A DNA stretch of 64,000 bases from Niabella drilacis (lineage in GTDB: Bacteria; Bacteroidota; Bacteroidia; Chitinophagales; Chitinophagaceae), in assembly GCF_900101395.1 (NCBI RefSeq), contig NZ_FMZO01000006.1:62001-126000 (forward strand), given 5' to 3'. Position numbers and translations under genes: made by a program. Below, in pieces: positions 49,262 to 59,547 of this stretch (position 1 is its first letter; the number at the start of each line of letters is the position of its first letter). Below the pieces are notes generated by a model, which worked only from the letters and a program-made list of their open reading frames with translations, was not told where the DNA came from and made no database searches.

Positions 49262-51550
49262 TCAGAAATAACGGACGGTCCATCGGGCCGTTCCTGATGG
49301 TACATTATTCACAACCCAAAAGTTGCCTTCGGCTATTGCCGTGATCTTTTTCCCATTCCTGAAAACCTGGTCCGCATCTGATTTCCTGGGTAAGCAAACC
49401 TTGCCGCCGGTATTGGCGGGCATAACGGTTTTCAGCTGAAATGATCCTTCGGTTTTGTCAAACTCCACCTGCACATTTCCCTTCAGCGTAGCCAGTTTTA
49501 GCCGGGCATGACGAAGCGGACCGGGACGGGGTTTTATTGCTATGGTACTAAAAGCCGGCGACAGTGGTGTAACACCCATCAACCTGCTCACAATGATATT
49601 GGCAGGTGCGCTGCCCCAGGCATGATTCCAGTCCTGGTTATTTTTATACTCCGTACCCCATGCCTCGGTAGTCATGGTGGACCCGGTGCGCAACATATTA
49701 TACCAGCTGCGCTTCCCTTTTGCAGTTAACAGCTCCAGGCCATAAGCGGCTTCGTCTGCATCATACAACGCGCTTAACAGGAACTGGGCACCATATACAC
49801 TACAGGCCATTCCTCTTGTGCGGATATAAGCAATGACCGCAGCCCTGTTCTGTTGCGGAACCAGGTCAAAGGCCAGTGCCATCATATTGGCATGCAGCGA
49901 AGCATGCTCCGTACCTTCCCCGTCTTTTACAATCCCCGAAACAGGGTCAATGAAACTGCGCCGGAATGCTTCCTTTACTTTTACCGCCTGTGCATCATAA
50001 AAAGCGGCATCTGCTTTTTCACCCAGAGCCCATGCCAGCTTTTTCATACAGATCAATGCTTCGTAATGAAAGGCATTGACCACGGCATTATAGTCTGTAA
50101 ACACATAGCTGTCCGACTCGCCGGGAGCATCGGGCGGCAAGCCAAAACCACCTTTTTGCGGCCAGTCTACAATGTCCTTCAGCACTACATTCCCGTTAAA
50201 GCTGGTCAGGTGGATCGACGCAGTAAATGCGCTGTCCTGCTTGCCGGTACGGGTGCTGATCAGTCCATCCGGCCGGGCCAGTGCCAGCAATATCTTCGGC
50301 TTTAACTCCCTGTAAAGCATTTTAACGGTGCGGATATCCCCGGAGTACCAATAGTCATTCCAGGCGATCAGCAGGTTCTGCAACGACCATTCCGTTGGCC
50401 AGGTAGCATTGTAAATAAGATAGGCTAAGGAACGCCGGGCCATATTGAACTCGGCATCTACCGCATAATGGGAAAGCTGGTTGATCAACGCATCGGCCTC
50501 ATAGGGGATGCGTTCCCGGTCTCCATCCACATATACTCCTGTAAAACTGGTGGCTTTGATCGTATACTTAGATAGCGCCCATACCTGGTTCAACAGGGTG
50601 TCTGAACTTTCAAATTCAGCAGCGGCATCCTCAAATGGATAATGGACCGCATAGCGTTCCAGCAACTTTATAACCACCGGGGAACCTCTTTCAAACTCCA
50701 CATAGCGAAAAGGGAATACCTCCCCGATATAACCCGGCACCCGTATCGCCTTGTTCCCGGTATTTCTTTTATCGGGGGGAAATACGGGAACATAGGAATG
50801 CAACCCTTTTTTTAAAGGAACTGCCAGCCGCTGGTAGCGGATCGTTCCTGCCGGTTTTTTTTCAACCGCGCCCTTTTCATCGATCGCTTCTCCTACGTGA
50901 ATCCAAAGCGTATCCCGCTCCCCTGCTGCCTCTGCAATCAGGTGAAGCTGTCCGAATGCGGCGTTCCCAAAATCATAGAACCGGTTTTTATTAGGGAGCA
51001 CGGTATGTGTTACGGGCTTTTGAACCGTTTTTTCCAGGGGCACGGATGGTTCCCGGAACCGCTCCGGGACGCTATCCGTCAGGAAAGCCGCCGGTGCTGA
51101 AAAAGCAGTTGGTCGGCCTTGCCGGTCCCATAACTTTACCTTCCAGTAATAGATCGTATTGGGCTTTAATGCGCTCCCATTGTACACCACGCCCGATTGC
51201 TGCGAAGTGGCTACTTTGCCCGAATTCCATACATCACCGGTACCCGACTGCAACCTTTGAGCCGAAGAAGCCAGCAGGATCTGGTAAGCTGTTTGGCCGG
51301 CGCCCGGCTCATTGCCGGTCATGATCCAGGAAAACCAGGGATGTATACTGGCAATACGCGTCATCTGGAAAGTACCGGGTTCCCGTAATGCCTGTTCCAG
51401 GCTCCGGCTAACAGCAAAGCCATTCTGCCATACCCTGTCCGTATTGCGGGCCAGGTCTACCCTCAGGCCGGATGGCATCCCGTTTTTCTGTGCGCTTGTA
51501 TTTATTGCCAGCAACAATCCGGCGAATATCCATAAACGATAACCGATCAT
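49262..51550 (-). CDS. Glycoside hydrolase family 78-like (alpha-L-rhamnosidase) protein
   Basis: The 762-aa exported protein has a signal peptide ending INTSAQ. A fibronectin/beta-sandwich N-terminal part (about 60-160) precedes another sandwich domain and an (alpha/alpha)6 barrel from about 305. The catalytic-region motif is YVDGDRERIPYEADALINQ and the late signature is DWNHAWGSAPANII. These are GH78 marks. The usual motif has a Trp/Gly pair (RxxWxGD) where this protein has PYEAD, a variant common in Bacteroidota. It should release terminal alpha-L-rhamnose, but other unsubstituted sugars are possible. The gene is separated from the next PUL gene by a 527-base gap holding an opposite-strand gene. 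Confidence 0.85.
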   Translation of the reverse strand: MIGYRLWIFAGLLLAINTSAQKNGMPSGLRVDLARNTDRVWQNGFAVSRSLEQALREPGTFQMTRIASIHPWFSWIMTGNEPGAGQTAYQILLASSAQRLQSGTGDVWNSGKVATSQQSGVVYNGSALKPNTIYYWKVKLWDRQGRPTAFSAPAAFLTDSVPERFREPSVPLEKTVQKPVTHTVLPNKNRFYDFGNAAFGQLHLIAEAAGERDTLWIHVGEAIDEKGAVEKKPAGTIRYQRLAVPLKKGLHSYVPVFPPDKRNTGNKAIRVPGYIGEVFPFRYVEFERGSPVVIKLLERYAVHYPFEDAAAEFESSDTLLNQVWALSKYTIKATSFTGVYVDGDRERIPYEADALINQLSHYAVDAEFNMARRSLAYLIYNATWPTEWSLQNLLIAWNDYWYSGDIRTVKMLYRELKPKILLALARPDGLISTRTGKQDSAFTASIHLTSFNGNVVLKDIVDWPQKGGFGLPPDAPGESDSYVFTDYNAVVNAFHYEALICMKKLAWALGEKADAAFYDAQAVKVKEAFRRSFIDPVSGIVKDGEGTEHASLHANMMALAFDLVPQQNRAAVIAYIRTRGMACSVYGAQFLLSALYDADEAAYGLELLTAKGKRSWYNMLRTGSTMTTEAWGTEYKNNQDWNHAWGSAPANIIVSRLMGVTPLSPAFSTIAIKPRPGPLRHARLKLATLKGNVQVEFDKTEGSFQLKTVMPANTGGKVCLPRKSDADQVFRNGKKITAIAEGNFWVVNNVPSGTARWTVRYF

Positions 51551-51735
51551 AGTCCTATTTATATATCATTAATCCTGTTTCAACTTTACAGGGCAATTGC
51601 AACCAGGTGTGAAAGATACTGATTGTTATGTAAAAGCAATTGTCTTAAGCACTCCTGTACACTGCGCAAGTTCCGGATTGCCGGGATCCGGCAGCTGCAG
51701 GACCTTCGCTCCACCATAAAATCATCGTTACAGAT

Positions 51736-52002
51736 ATGATACATCATATAGAACTGGGCGTCGATCCTGCGGGGCGGAGACCGTATACCCGGGCATTGAT
51801 CCGTAAAGGCCACATCACGCTCGGCGGTCATAAAAGATACCGGATCTACGGTCTGCTGCAATGTGCTTCCGGCAAAAGGATGATGGCAGAGAACCGGGTA
51901 TTCTTTAAAGATGAAGCAGAGGCCCTGGCGCACGGATACCGTCCCTGCGGTCATTGCCTGCCGGAAGCATACAAGAAATGGAAGGCAGCGCTGTTCCGCT
52001 AA
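51736..52002 (+). CDS. Small protein with an Ada-type metal-binding domain
   Basis: The 88-aa protein resembles the zinc-binding N-terminal domain of Ada: IYGLLQCASGKRM and FKDEAEALAHGYRPCGHCLPEAYKKWK, with Cys residues at about 45, 71 and 74. Stand-alone versions are common in Bacteroidota. In Ada the zinc Cys accepts methyl groups from DNA phosphotriesters; here only three obvious Cys are present, so repair activity is uncertain. It runs against the surrounding carbohydrate genes and has its own promoter region, not clearly identified. Confidence 0.7.
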   Translation: MIHHIELGVDPAGRRPYTRALIRKGHITLGGHKRYRIYGLLQCASGKRMMAENRVFFKDEAEALAHGYRPCGHCLPEAYKKWKAALFR

Positions 52003-52077
52003 GTACCGGGCATCACGGAGAATACAGATGCGCATGTAAGTTTTAAAACAAGCCCATTATACCTGCTGCCCTACTGT

Positions 52078-53658
52078 TTACCTTATATAAAACGCCTGCA
52101 CAACAGGCGGGGCAGACTGTATTTTTCCGGCAATGCCGTATTGCCAGGCAACCACTGTAATCTTTACCGGGTACTTTGCCTTTGGCGGAATATTGGTGAT
52201 GATCAGCTGCGTTCCCTCTATATAAGCCGGGCCCTGCTTGATATAATAATACACCGGCAGACTTGCAGAAGATACGGCATGGAGCGGTACGGATCTGACG
52301 GAACGGGACACATCTGCCAGCTCCGGGAAACGGATCGTTTGTATAGCGCCTTCTGCATTTACCAGGGGAATGTGCATATCCAGCTGTTGTACAGCGCTTT
52401 TATAAGCATCGTCTCCGTCATTGTAGGCCAGGAGCCAAATATCATTGCTGCGTTTTTTATTATTAAAACCCAGTTTACCGAAATGGATCCGGAAAGTGCT
52501 GTCATCTATTTTTTTTACAGGCCCGCATATCCCTGAAACTACCAGCGGCGTTACAGCATGGTTCCTGCCCGTCTTTGCTTTGGTACTATCTGCAAAAAAT
52601 GCTTTGATCTTAAAACTGATACCATCCGCAAGCGGGCTGAATTTTCCGGAGAACGTTGCATGGCTCTTCTGCGGCTGTAAAACAATACCCTTCTGCACAA
52701 ACCCGATGTACTGTTCCTTCTTACCTCTTGCTTTTGCATACGATCGTTCCGCAACATCGGCCATCTCTTTGTCAAAAACCCAGGAAGCCGTGTAACGGTC
52801 GCCCCTGTATTTGCTATAAGGAGCCGCCTTAAAAAACGGCAGGCTGTCCTTCCGCCACCGGTCCATAAGCCAGCCCTGTTGCGGATCTACGGGCTTCAAC
52901 CTGCCTGCCGTTCCGATCCTTGCTGCCGCTGCCTTTTTTATGAACAGGCACACATACCGGATCATCGCCTCGCTGTAGTCAAAATGTCCGTGACCCGCAT
53001 CTGCAAAAAAAGAAACCACCGATGCGGGATGGCTTTTAACATAATCGAAACCCGGAGTAATGCGGTCCTCCCACCATTCATATTCACCCATTATAAATAA
53101 GGCCGGAACCCCATCTATATTCCGGCCTCCCCATTCCACATTTTTGCCGCCATACCCCGTAAGCGGTGTTTGCGGTGCATCTCCATGTACCGATACCAAT
53201 GCCAGGGTGCGTTGCGGATTCCATGCAGCAAAGTTCCAGGGAAAGGTGGCATAGGCCGAATGGCCGATGGGTATGACCGGTGCTGTTTTCAACTCCGCAT
53301 AACCTGACTCTTCTGCCAGCAGGTCCATCATCCGCTGAAAATTTTTACCGGCATCTTTATTAAAGTCGAAGGGCATATCGATACCCGGCGTTACCCATAC
53401 CTCTGCAAAACCAAGCTCCGTCATCGTTTTCCTGAAGACCGGGTGCTCCAGCATGCCTTCTTCGATCATATTATGCTGGGCAAAGACCACGCCCCGTACC
53501 TGTTTGCAATTTTCGGGGATCCATAAATAGGCCTGCGGATGGTCGCCCGTTTCTGAGGATACCATACGATCTACACTAACGCACCATTGCCAAACCTGCG
53601 CCCGCGTAGTCATTGCGCTCGCAAACAACCCTATCGCCAGCAGGATCTTTTTTATCAT
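52078..53658 (-). CDS. Exported alpha/beta hydrolase with a C-terminal beta domain
   Basis: The start at 53658 (MIKKILLAIGLFASAMTTRAQ) gives a clear signal peptide; the frame is open to 53703. The 526-aa product has an alpha/beta hydrolase core: VVFAQHNMIEE, the nucleophile elbow IPIGHSAYATFPW, the acid in FIMGEYEWWED, and His in DAGHGHFDY. A C-terminal beta-rich region (about 320-520) follows. It may be an esterase removing acetyl or other ester groups from polysaccharides. It follows the GH43 gene by 16 bases, so they are probably one transcript. Confidence 0.78.
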   Translation of the reverse strand: MIKKILLAIGLFASAMTTRAQVWQWCVSVDRMVSSETGDHPQAYLWIPENCKQVRGVVFAQHNMIEEGMLEHPVFRKTMTELGFAEVWVTPGIDMPFDFNKDAGKNFQRMMDLLAEESGYAELKTAPVIPIGHSAYATFPWNFAAWNPQRTLALVSVHGDAPQTPLTGYGGKNVEWGGRNIDGVPALFIMGEYEWWEDRITPGFDYVKSHPASVVSFFADAGHGHFDYSEAMIRYVCLFIKKAAAARIGTAGRLKPVDPQQGWLMDRWRKDSLPFFKAAPYSKYRGDRYTASWVFDKEMADVAERSYAKARGKKEQYIGFVQKGIVLQPQKSHATFSGKFSPLADGISFKIKAFFADSTKAKTGRNHAVTPLVVSGICGPVKKIDDSTFRIHFGKLGFNNKKRSNDIWLLAYNDGDDAYKSAVQQLDMHIPLVNAEGAIQTIRFPELADVSRSVRSVPLHAVSSASLPVYYYIKQGPAYIEGTQLIITNIPPKAKYPVKITVVAWQYGIAGKIQSAPPVVQAFYIR

Positions 53659-53674
53659 TGTTATTCGTTTATTG

Positions 53675-55360
53675 TTATTTCCCGATCCTGAACCAATCCA
53701 CATCCATCCAGGAGCGGGGACTGCCCGGTTGCTGATTTAAGGTAAACATACCTGTTTTGGCGCCGATCCATTTGCCCTGTTTTGCCTGGAACGGCGTACC
53801 TACCTTTTCGAACCGGTTACCATCCAGGCTGTAATAAAAGGTGCAGCGGGCGCCTTCTTCAACCGCTACTTTAAGAAAGATCGTGGCCCGCTCCAGTTTT
53901 GTCTGGTAATTATACCGTACTTCAGGTTTGAAATTTTTCAGTATGCTGTTGCCCGTTTCTTTTTCTGTATGCTGCTGTTCCGCATCGTTACAGATCGTTT
54001 GCACCACAGCATAGCCGGCAGCCGTTTTCCTCAGTGCTATATAGGAATAATCCCAACCCATCATGATCAAACCTGCCATATCCCCTTCATTCTGCAATAC
54101 AGCGGTCAGCTTCATCGTAGCAGTGAATGCAGGGGCAGGCAATTTTTGAAGGAGCAGGTTGGGCAGGTCCCAGAAATTGGTATATCCCTCCGGGTAATAC
54201 TGGCCATACAACCTTATATAACCATTTGAGGAAGGGAAGCCCCAGGACTGCTGCGGGTTCGCATGCCAGCTCCACTGCAGGCCCAGGCCGGGCTTATTAA
54301 ATTCATCGCTGGTTGCGGGTACTTCAATGGAATTCCGATGCCCCACATCGGGCTTCCTATAAGTGATGACCGGCTCCCCGCAATAGTCATGGTCATTGAT
54401 CCCCATTACCGGCCAGCCGTCCTTCCAATGAACGGGCTGCAGATGAAGGATGCGGCCGTAAGGGCCCTTATCCTGGAAATGCAGGAACCACCACTCACCG
54501 GTTTTTGTATCCACCAGCCCGCCCTGGTGCGGACCATTGATGGCAGTTGTGCCCTGCGCCAAAACCTTTTTTACTTCATAGGGGCCATAGATACTCCTGG
54601 AACGCAGCGCGATCTCCCATCCGTTTACCACCCCACCCGCAGGAGCCAGTAAATAATAGTAGCTGTCTTTCTTATAAAACTTTCCCCCTTCCACGGTATG
54701 ATTGATGCCATCATTACCATCGAATATCAATGATTGATTACTGATAACCTTTGTACCCTCTTTGTTTAGCTCACAAACCGTCATGATACTGTTCAGCCCT
54801 GCACGGCTTCCCGCCCAGGCATGCACCAGGTATACCTTACCATTATCATCAAAGAAGGGACTGGGATCTATACGCCCCTTTCCCGGCAGCACCAGGACAG
54901 GTTTATCCCATTTGCCGCGTATATTTTTTGTTGTTACCCGGTAAATCCCAAAATCCGGATCGCCCCAGTAAATCATGTATTCGCCCTTGTGAAAACGGAT
55001 GCAGGGCGCCCACACGCCTTTGCCATGCTGCGGTCTGTTGAAAAAATCCGGCGGTACTCCCGGCAGGTACAGGTCATCCAGCGCGTAGTTGATGATCTGC
55101 CAGTTGACCAGGTCTTTTGAATGCAGGATGGGCAAACCTGGCACACAGTTAAAACTGGAAGCGGTCATATAATAATCATCACCAACCCGGATCACATCCG
55201 GATCGGAATAATCGGCAAACAGCACCGGGTTTTTATACGTGCCATTGCTCCTGTCCGCAACCCATATCCCCGGATCTTTTTTTTCCTGAGCTTCCGATAA
55301 AAGCGGTCTGCAGCTCAGATAAATAACAACGGCTAAAACTGCAAAGTATCCTTTGGTCAC
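53675..55360 (-). CDS. Glycoside hydrolase family 43 protein (beta-xylosidase/arabinofuranosidase type)
   Basis: The 561-aa protein has a signal peptide ending LSEAQ. The five-bladed propeller (about 45-345) opens with DYSDPDVIRVGDDYYMTASSF (catalytic base Asp), has RIDPSPFFDDNGKVYLVHAW (the pKa-modulating Asp) and HTVEGGKFYKKDSYYYL (general acid Glu). A C-terminal concanavalin-like domain (about 355-560) resembles the GH43 accessory domain. It should cut xylosyl or arabinosyl side chains. It is 10 bases after the lyase-like gene. Confidence 0.9.
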   Translation of the reverse strand: MTKGYFAVLAVVIYLSCRPLLSEAQEKKDPGIWVADRSNGTYKNPVLFADYSDPDVIRVGDDYYMTASSFNCVPGLPILHSKDLVNWQIINYALDDLYLPGVPPDFFNRPQHGKGVWAPCIRFHKGEYMIYWGDPDFGIYRVTTKNIRGKWDKPVLVLPGKGRIDPSPFFDDNGKVYLVHAWAGSRAGLNSIMTVCELNKEGTKVISNQSLIFDGNDGINHTVEGGKFYKKDSYYYLLAPAGGVVNGWEIALRSRSIYGPYEVKKVLAQGTTAINGPHQGGLVDTKTGEWWFLHFQDKGPYGRILHLQPVHWKDGWPVMGINDHDYCGEPVITYRKPDVGHRNSIEVPATSDEFNKPGLGLQWSWHANPQQSWGFPSSNGYIRLYGQYYPEGYTNFWDLPNLLLQKLPAPAFTATMKLTAVLQNEGDMAGLIMMGWDYSYIALRKTAAGYAVVQTICNDAEQQHTEKETGNSILKNFKPEVRYNYQTKLERATIFLKVAVEEGARCTFYYSLDGNRFEKVGTPFQAKQGKWIGAKTGMFTLNQQPGSPRSWMDVDWFRIGK

Positions 55361-55370
55361 ATTGATCGTT

Positions 55371-57410
55371 TTATTGCTGAACGTTTAAAGGCTGTCCATT
55401 TACCCGTACCTGACGGATCCTTACATTCGTTGAATTGGTCATTCCGGAGGCAACGGCAATGCCCAAAAACCGGCTGTCGCCCGGATCGGCCGGGGAGCTC
55501 CCTGCTTCCCGCCATTGAGCTCCATCGTAAGAAACGAATGCCGCAATCCTGTTACCGTGTTTTTGTACCCGTAACCAGTAACTGCCGGTCAGCCGGCCAA
55601 AGGTTACGGCCGGAGCCGTCAAACCAGCGCCTTTTGCCAATGTTGTAATTCCCCCGCCCTGCTTTGCCCGGGCTTCAAACCGGGTATGCCAGTCGGGTTC
55701 TTCAATATGCTCCGTTTTTCCCGGATATAAAAAAAGCGAAACAAAGGGCGCTCCTTCTGTAAGATCCTTTCGCAGCATCAAACCGATCATGGAGAACTGC
55801 GACCCCGGCTGCGGATCGATCCGGCATTCAAGCATTGCGTTTCCCTTAACCGGGAAAAAAGTGTAATGAAAACCATCCCCCGTTTTTCCCGGGCCGGCAC
55901 CAAATGCTTCGATATTGAACCGGGTTCCGTCAAAACAGGTATTGCCTGGTGCAACGGGACCTATATCCTCTTGCAGCCAGCCCCGCGGCAAGCCCGCTAC
56001 GGCCGGCTGTATAAATGCATCGCTGCTACGACCTTTTTTCCCGACGGCAGCAACGGTATAATAATACCGGTGGCCCGGCACTACGGTTTTATCACTAAAA
56101 CGGGTGATCCTGATATTTTCAGCAATCGTCTTAAACGGTCCTGCCGGCAAACCGGAACGTTTTACCATATAAGTTATATCCCCGCTACCGGTACCGGGTG
56201 CGATCCATGAGAGCTGTACTTCCTTATTAAACCCCTGTGCAAATAGCCCGGCAGGCGGGGCCGGCTTTGCATCCGCCGGTTCGCCGGCCGCTGCATAATA
56301 TAAGGTACCATAGCCCGGATGATCAGCACCGGGTCTTCCCGGTCCCTCCGGCCGTATCTTTTCCACCACAGCTGCAACACCTGGCGCCGGTAATTTTTTT
56401 GTGCCCACATAATGTGCATATACCTGCTCATACAAAGGCCGCAGCTGCCCCCTGCCCTTATCCGACATACGGTAGTGATGGTATTTGCCTGTCCGGTCGA
56501 GCCACTCGCTAAACGGCAGATCATCCTTTCCCAGGTTGTATCCTGCCACATACTCAAATCCCTTCAACAACCGGTTGTTGTCATAACCATACAGGTCTAA
56601 TCCCTGGTTCCATGCGATGGCGCAGCACTCCGCCAGCATACCGATCCCCAGTTGCGAGTGCGGCTGATCGCGTCCGCTTTCCTGGATCTGTCCGCTGGTA
56701 TTAATGATATAATTCCCGATACTGCCATTGCCCCAGCCATGCGTATAATAACGCAGCGCATCCTCAAAAACAGGCCGGTCGTTACAGAAAACGCCGATGG
56801 CCATACAGGTTTTAAGCGCTGCGGCATCCCAGTTACCATTGGCAAATGGCGCATAATCCTTCAGCACCGGGTAGATCACTTCCTTAAAATGCCATTCCGC
56901 TTTCCGGATATCGGCAGCCTTCCAGCCCGCCCCGGTATAACGCAGGAGCTCCGCGGCATTGATCATTTTAAAAGGGCCCAAACCCGCCATCAGTATGGCA
57001 TCCCGGCCGGTCACCGCCGTTAATGTTGCTGCCCATGCATTGACGATCTCGATTGCTTTTTGTGCATACCGGTGATCGCCGGTAATGCACCACATAACGG
57101 CATTCTGATGTGCCGCATTGGCGTCGTTGTCGTATGCAGCGCTTACCCCCGGGTTACGGCCTACTGTTTTAAGCGGTCCCTGCATCTTATAGGTATATTG
57201 AGAAGCAGAGTCTTTTATAAAAACCAGGTATCCTGAGTAAACCGGCTGTTGCTGCAACGCAACGGCAGTCTTCATCCGTGCCAGGTCTTCTTTGCTGTGT
57301 AAAATACCCGGGTGTATAAATGGCTGGGCAGTCAACACCCCTGCGCTGCCAACCCATGCCATAAAACAAATGCAGATCTTTCCTGCAACATATTGAATCT
57401 TCGTTTTCAT
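55371..57410 (-). CDS. Alginate-lyase-family protein with fibronectin-like and C-terminal lectin-like domains
   Basis: The 679-aa exported protein has an alginate lyase-type (alpha/alpha) toroid at about 30-350. The motif QESGRDQPHSQLGIGML and the earlier NGNWDAAALKTCMAIG match that family. A fibronectin type III-like domain (about 385-470, with TYMVKRSGLPAGPF) and a C-terminal jellyroll of the DUF1349/concanavalin type (about 480-675) follow. It probably cleaves a uronic-acid-containing chain by beta-elimination. In this pectin-like locus a rhamnogalacturonan or glucuronan substrate is more likely than alginate, but that is inference. Confidence 0.82.
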   Translation of the reverse strand: MKTKIQYVAGKICICFMAWVGSAGVLTAQPFIHPGILHSKEDLARMKTAVALQQQPVYSGYLVFIKDSASQYTYKMQGPLKTVGRNPGVSAAYDNDANAAHQNAVMWCITGDHRYAQKAIEIVNAWAATLTAVTGRDAILMAGLGPFKMINAAELLRYTGAGWKAADIRKAEWHFKEVIYPVLKDYAPFANGNWDAAALKTCMAIGVFCNDRPVFEDALRYYTHGWGNGSIGNYIINTSGQIQESGRDQPHSQLGIGMLAECCAIAWNQGLDLYGYDNNRLLKGFEYVAGYNLGKDDLPFSEWLDRTGKYHHYRMSDKGRGQLRPLYEQVYAHYVGTKKLPAPGVAAVVEKIRPEGPGRPGADHPGYGTLYYAAAGEPADAKPAPPAGLFAQGFNKEVQLSWIAPGTGSGDITYMVKRSGLPAGPFKTIAENIRITRFSDKTVVPGHRYYYTVAAVGKKGRSSDAFIQPAVAGLPRGWLQEDIGPVAPGNTCFDGTRFNIEAFGAGPGKTGDGFHYTFFPVKGNAMLECRIDPQPGSQFSMIGLMLRKDLTEGAPFVSLFLYPGKTEHIEEPDWHTRFEARAKQGGGITTLAKGAGLTAPAVTFGRLTGSYWLRVQKHGNRIAAFVSYDGAQWREAGSSPADPGDSRFLGIAVASGMTNSTNVRIRQVRVNGQPLNVQQ

Positions 57411-57488
57411 CTATAGTTCTACCGTATATTTTAGTTTCTGTTCGCTGTAGCCGGCAGCAATACCATAATTGCATCACAGTGCTTCTGC

Positions 57489-59438
57489 TCATTTAATGTG
57501 CCAGTACACCACATAGCGTTCACCGTGGATATCATACAATGGCCTCAATGTAACGGGCTGTACCGGCGCTTTAAACAGGAGCGGCTGACCTGCGATCTTC
57601 TTTATGCCCCGGTCCGGGCTTGCCGGATCCAATACCAGGCTTGTATCCATTGTTGCAGGAACATGATAATTGTAGGTATAATAATCATTGTGCATGGTGG
57701 GATCTGAATAAGGTGCGCGCGCCGAAAAGTTTCCGGAGCCCATTGCACCGGCCAGTACAACAGGACCATAAACGACCGCCGCAACAGAGGGATCGTCGTT
57801 GGCCGGAACCAGGTGTAATTGCATGGGATAATCTACTTCGATCCGGTCTCCTTTTTTCCATACGCGGTTTAAAGTGATGTAGCGGCCGGGAGTCTGTTCT
57901 GTTTTTCGCGGCCGGCCGTTTACCAATACACGGGCGCCCCCTGTTGCCCACAAAGGGTAACGTATATGAATAGCCATACCCGACAAGGGTGCTTCATCAA
58001 CCGTAAAGATCATCCGGCCTTCCGCGGGGAACCGGGTTTGCTGTGTAAGCCGGAGGCGCTTGTTCTTCCAGTTTAATTCAGACGGAATAAAAAGATTGAT
58101 ATACAAGGCATTTTCCGTGTGATAATAGATGCTTTCGCCATACTTTGCCTGGTTCTCGAACCCGGTACCTACACAACACCAAAAAGAGCTATCGGGCGTA
58201 CTGTATACTTTATGTGCACCCGGCAGCATTGGTAAAAAATAAGCGATCATGCCCGTTTGGGGATCCTGCTGGCCCAGTATATGATTGAAGAGGGCTTTTT
58301 CATAATACTCCATGTAGTCGATTGCGCCGCTATGGATATACAGGTGCCGCGTCAGCTTGAGCATATTGTATACATTGCAGCTCTCACCGGTATAACCCGT
58401 CAGGTGCGCAGCAAGGGCATCCGGTTTAAAAAAGTGCTCCCGGTCGCTATTACTGCCGGTCACAAACGAATGATGGTCCACAACGGTCTTCCAGAAAAAC
58501 GTTGCCATATCCGTTTGCCCGTTTTTATTTTCAATTTCGCGGGCGCGTGTTACACCCAGCAGTTTGGGAATATAGGTATTGGCGTGGGTCCCCTGCAAAT
58601 TATCAATACCGCTCTTTAACGGGTCGAGCATCCGGCTATCATAGAAAAAATCGCCCAGCCACCGGTCGTTGGCGTTGCCGGTTATGGCATACAGGTTATA
58701 AAATACTTCATTAATGCCGCCAAACTCATTCCGCAGCATTGTGGCACGTTGCTGCTGGGTTAACGGGGATAGTTTTTTATAGGCCCAGGTTGCAAATCCT
58801 TTTGCAATTGCCAGTGCCTGAAGATTATCGCAGTATAAATACTGGTCGATGACGCCCGCCAGGATCTTGTGCAATGTATACCAGGGCGCCCATACTTTTT
58901 CGCCGCGGATGTTACGGTTGATATATTCCTGGGGAAAGGCACTAACGTACCCATCCTGGTTCAGCGTTTTCTGTATCCCCGCCAGGGCGGTGATGATGGT
59001 ATCGCCCTTTGCCCGGTAGATCTGATCTCCCGTAGCCGCATACATCAGTGCAAGACCGGATAGGATATGCCCTGTTGAATGCCCGCGTAACTCACAATCC
59101 AGCGATTCCCATCCTGCGTATTTCTTTATCTCGTCATAACCGCCTTCGCTGGCATCATACATTCCCGCATTCACATAAAAACTATGCAGCAGCCGTTTGA
59201 GATCGATCTGTAAAAGCCATTGCTGTTCCCGCACCATATTTTCTTTAAACCGGCTGTTGAGCAGCCTCACATCCTTCAGATCAAAACTGTACACGGCCGG
59301 CTTTAACTGATCCGGCAAGGCAAATTTACCTGCATGCTGGCCGGGATAATGCGACTGTGCCCGCATGGGCAACGGCAGGATGAAAAAACAATATAATATC
59401 AGGCTTCTCATTTCGTAAAAAAGTTCGTTGTTCCTCAA
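57489..59438 (-). CDS. Glycoside hydrolase family 127 (beta-L-arabinofuranosidase type)
   Basis: The 649-aa protein has a signal segment (about 11-28) and an (alpha/alpha)6 barrel. The zinc-linked catalytic Cys region is SFWCCVGTGFENQAKYGESIYY (in two parts: SFWCCVGTGFE and NQAKYGESIYY) at about 417-438; the Glu of GGINEVFYNLYAITG is the other conserved acid. GH127 uses a cysteine nucleophile. It removes beta-L-arabinofuranose, found in extensins and pectin side chains. It sits 78 bases upstream of the lyase-like gene and 109 bases downstream of the MFS gene. Confidence 0.9.
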   Translation of the reverse strand: MRNNELFYEMRSLILYCFFILPLPMRAQSHYPGQHAGKFALPDQLKPAVYSFDLKDVRLLNSRFKENMVREQQWLLQIDLKRLLHSFYVNAGMYDASEGGYDEIKKYAGWESLDCELRGHSTGHILSGLALMYAATGDQIYRAKGDTIITALAGIQKTLNQDGYVSAFPQEYINRNIRGEKVWAPWYTLHKILAGVIDQYLYCDNLQALAIAKGFATWAYKKLSPLTQQQRATMLRNEFGGINEVFYNLYAITGNANDRWLGDFFYDSRMLDPLKSGIDNLQGTHANTYIPKLLGVTRAREIENKNGQTDMATFFWKTVVDHHSFVTGSNSDREHFFKPDALAAHLTGYTGESCNVYNMLKLTRHLYIHSGAIDYMEYYEKALFNHILGQQDPQTGMIAYFLPMLPGAHKVYSTPDSSFWCCVGTGFENQAKYGESIYYHTENALYINLFIPSELNWKNKRLRLTQQTRFPAEGRMIFTVDEAPLSGMAIHIRYPLWATGGARVLVNGRPRKTEQTPGRYITLNRVWKKGDRIEVDYPMQLHLVPANDDPSVAAVVYGPVVLAGAMGSGNFSARAPYSDPTMHNDYYTYNYHVPATMDTSLVLDPASPDRGIKKIAGQPLLFKAPVQPVTLRPLYDIHGERYVVYWHIK

Positions 59439-59547
59439 AAGTCTTAATTGACAGGTGGGGCCAGTTCCCGGTAGTGAAAATCCCGGAACCCGGCTTTGCC
59501 CTTACATACCGATTGAAATTCCTGCCCCATATCAAATAAGCCTATTT

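Noticed and set aside
51586-52035. A 149-codon minus-strand frame in the gap of the second carbohydrate locus
   Set aside because: It lies opposite the Ada-type gene, whose plus-strand translation matches a family; the minus frame has no recognisable domain.
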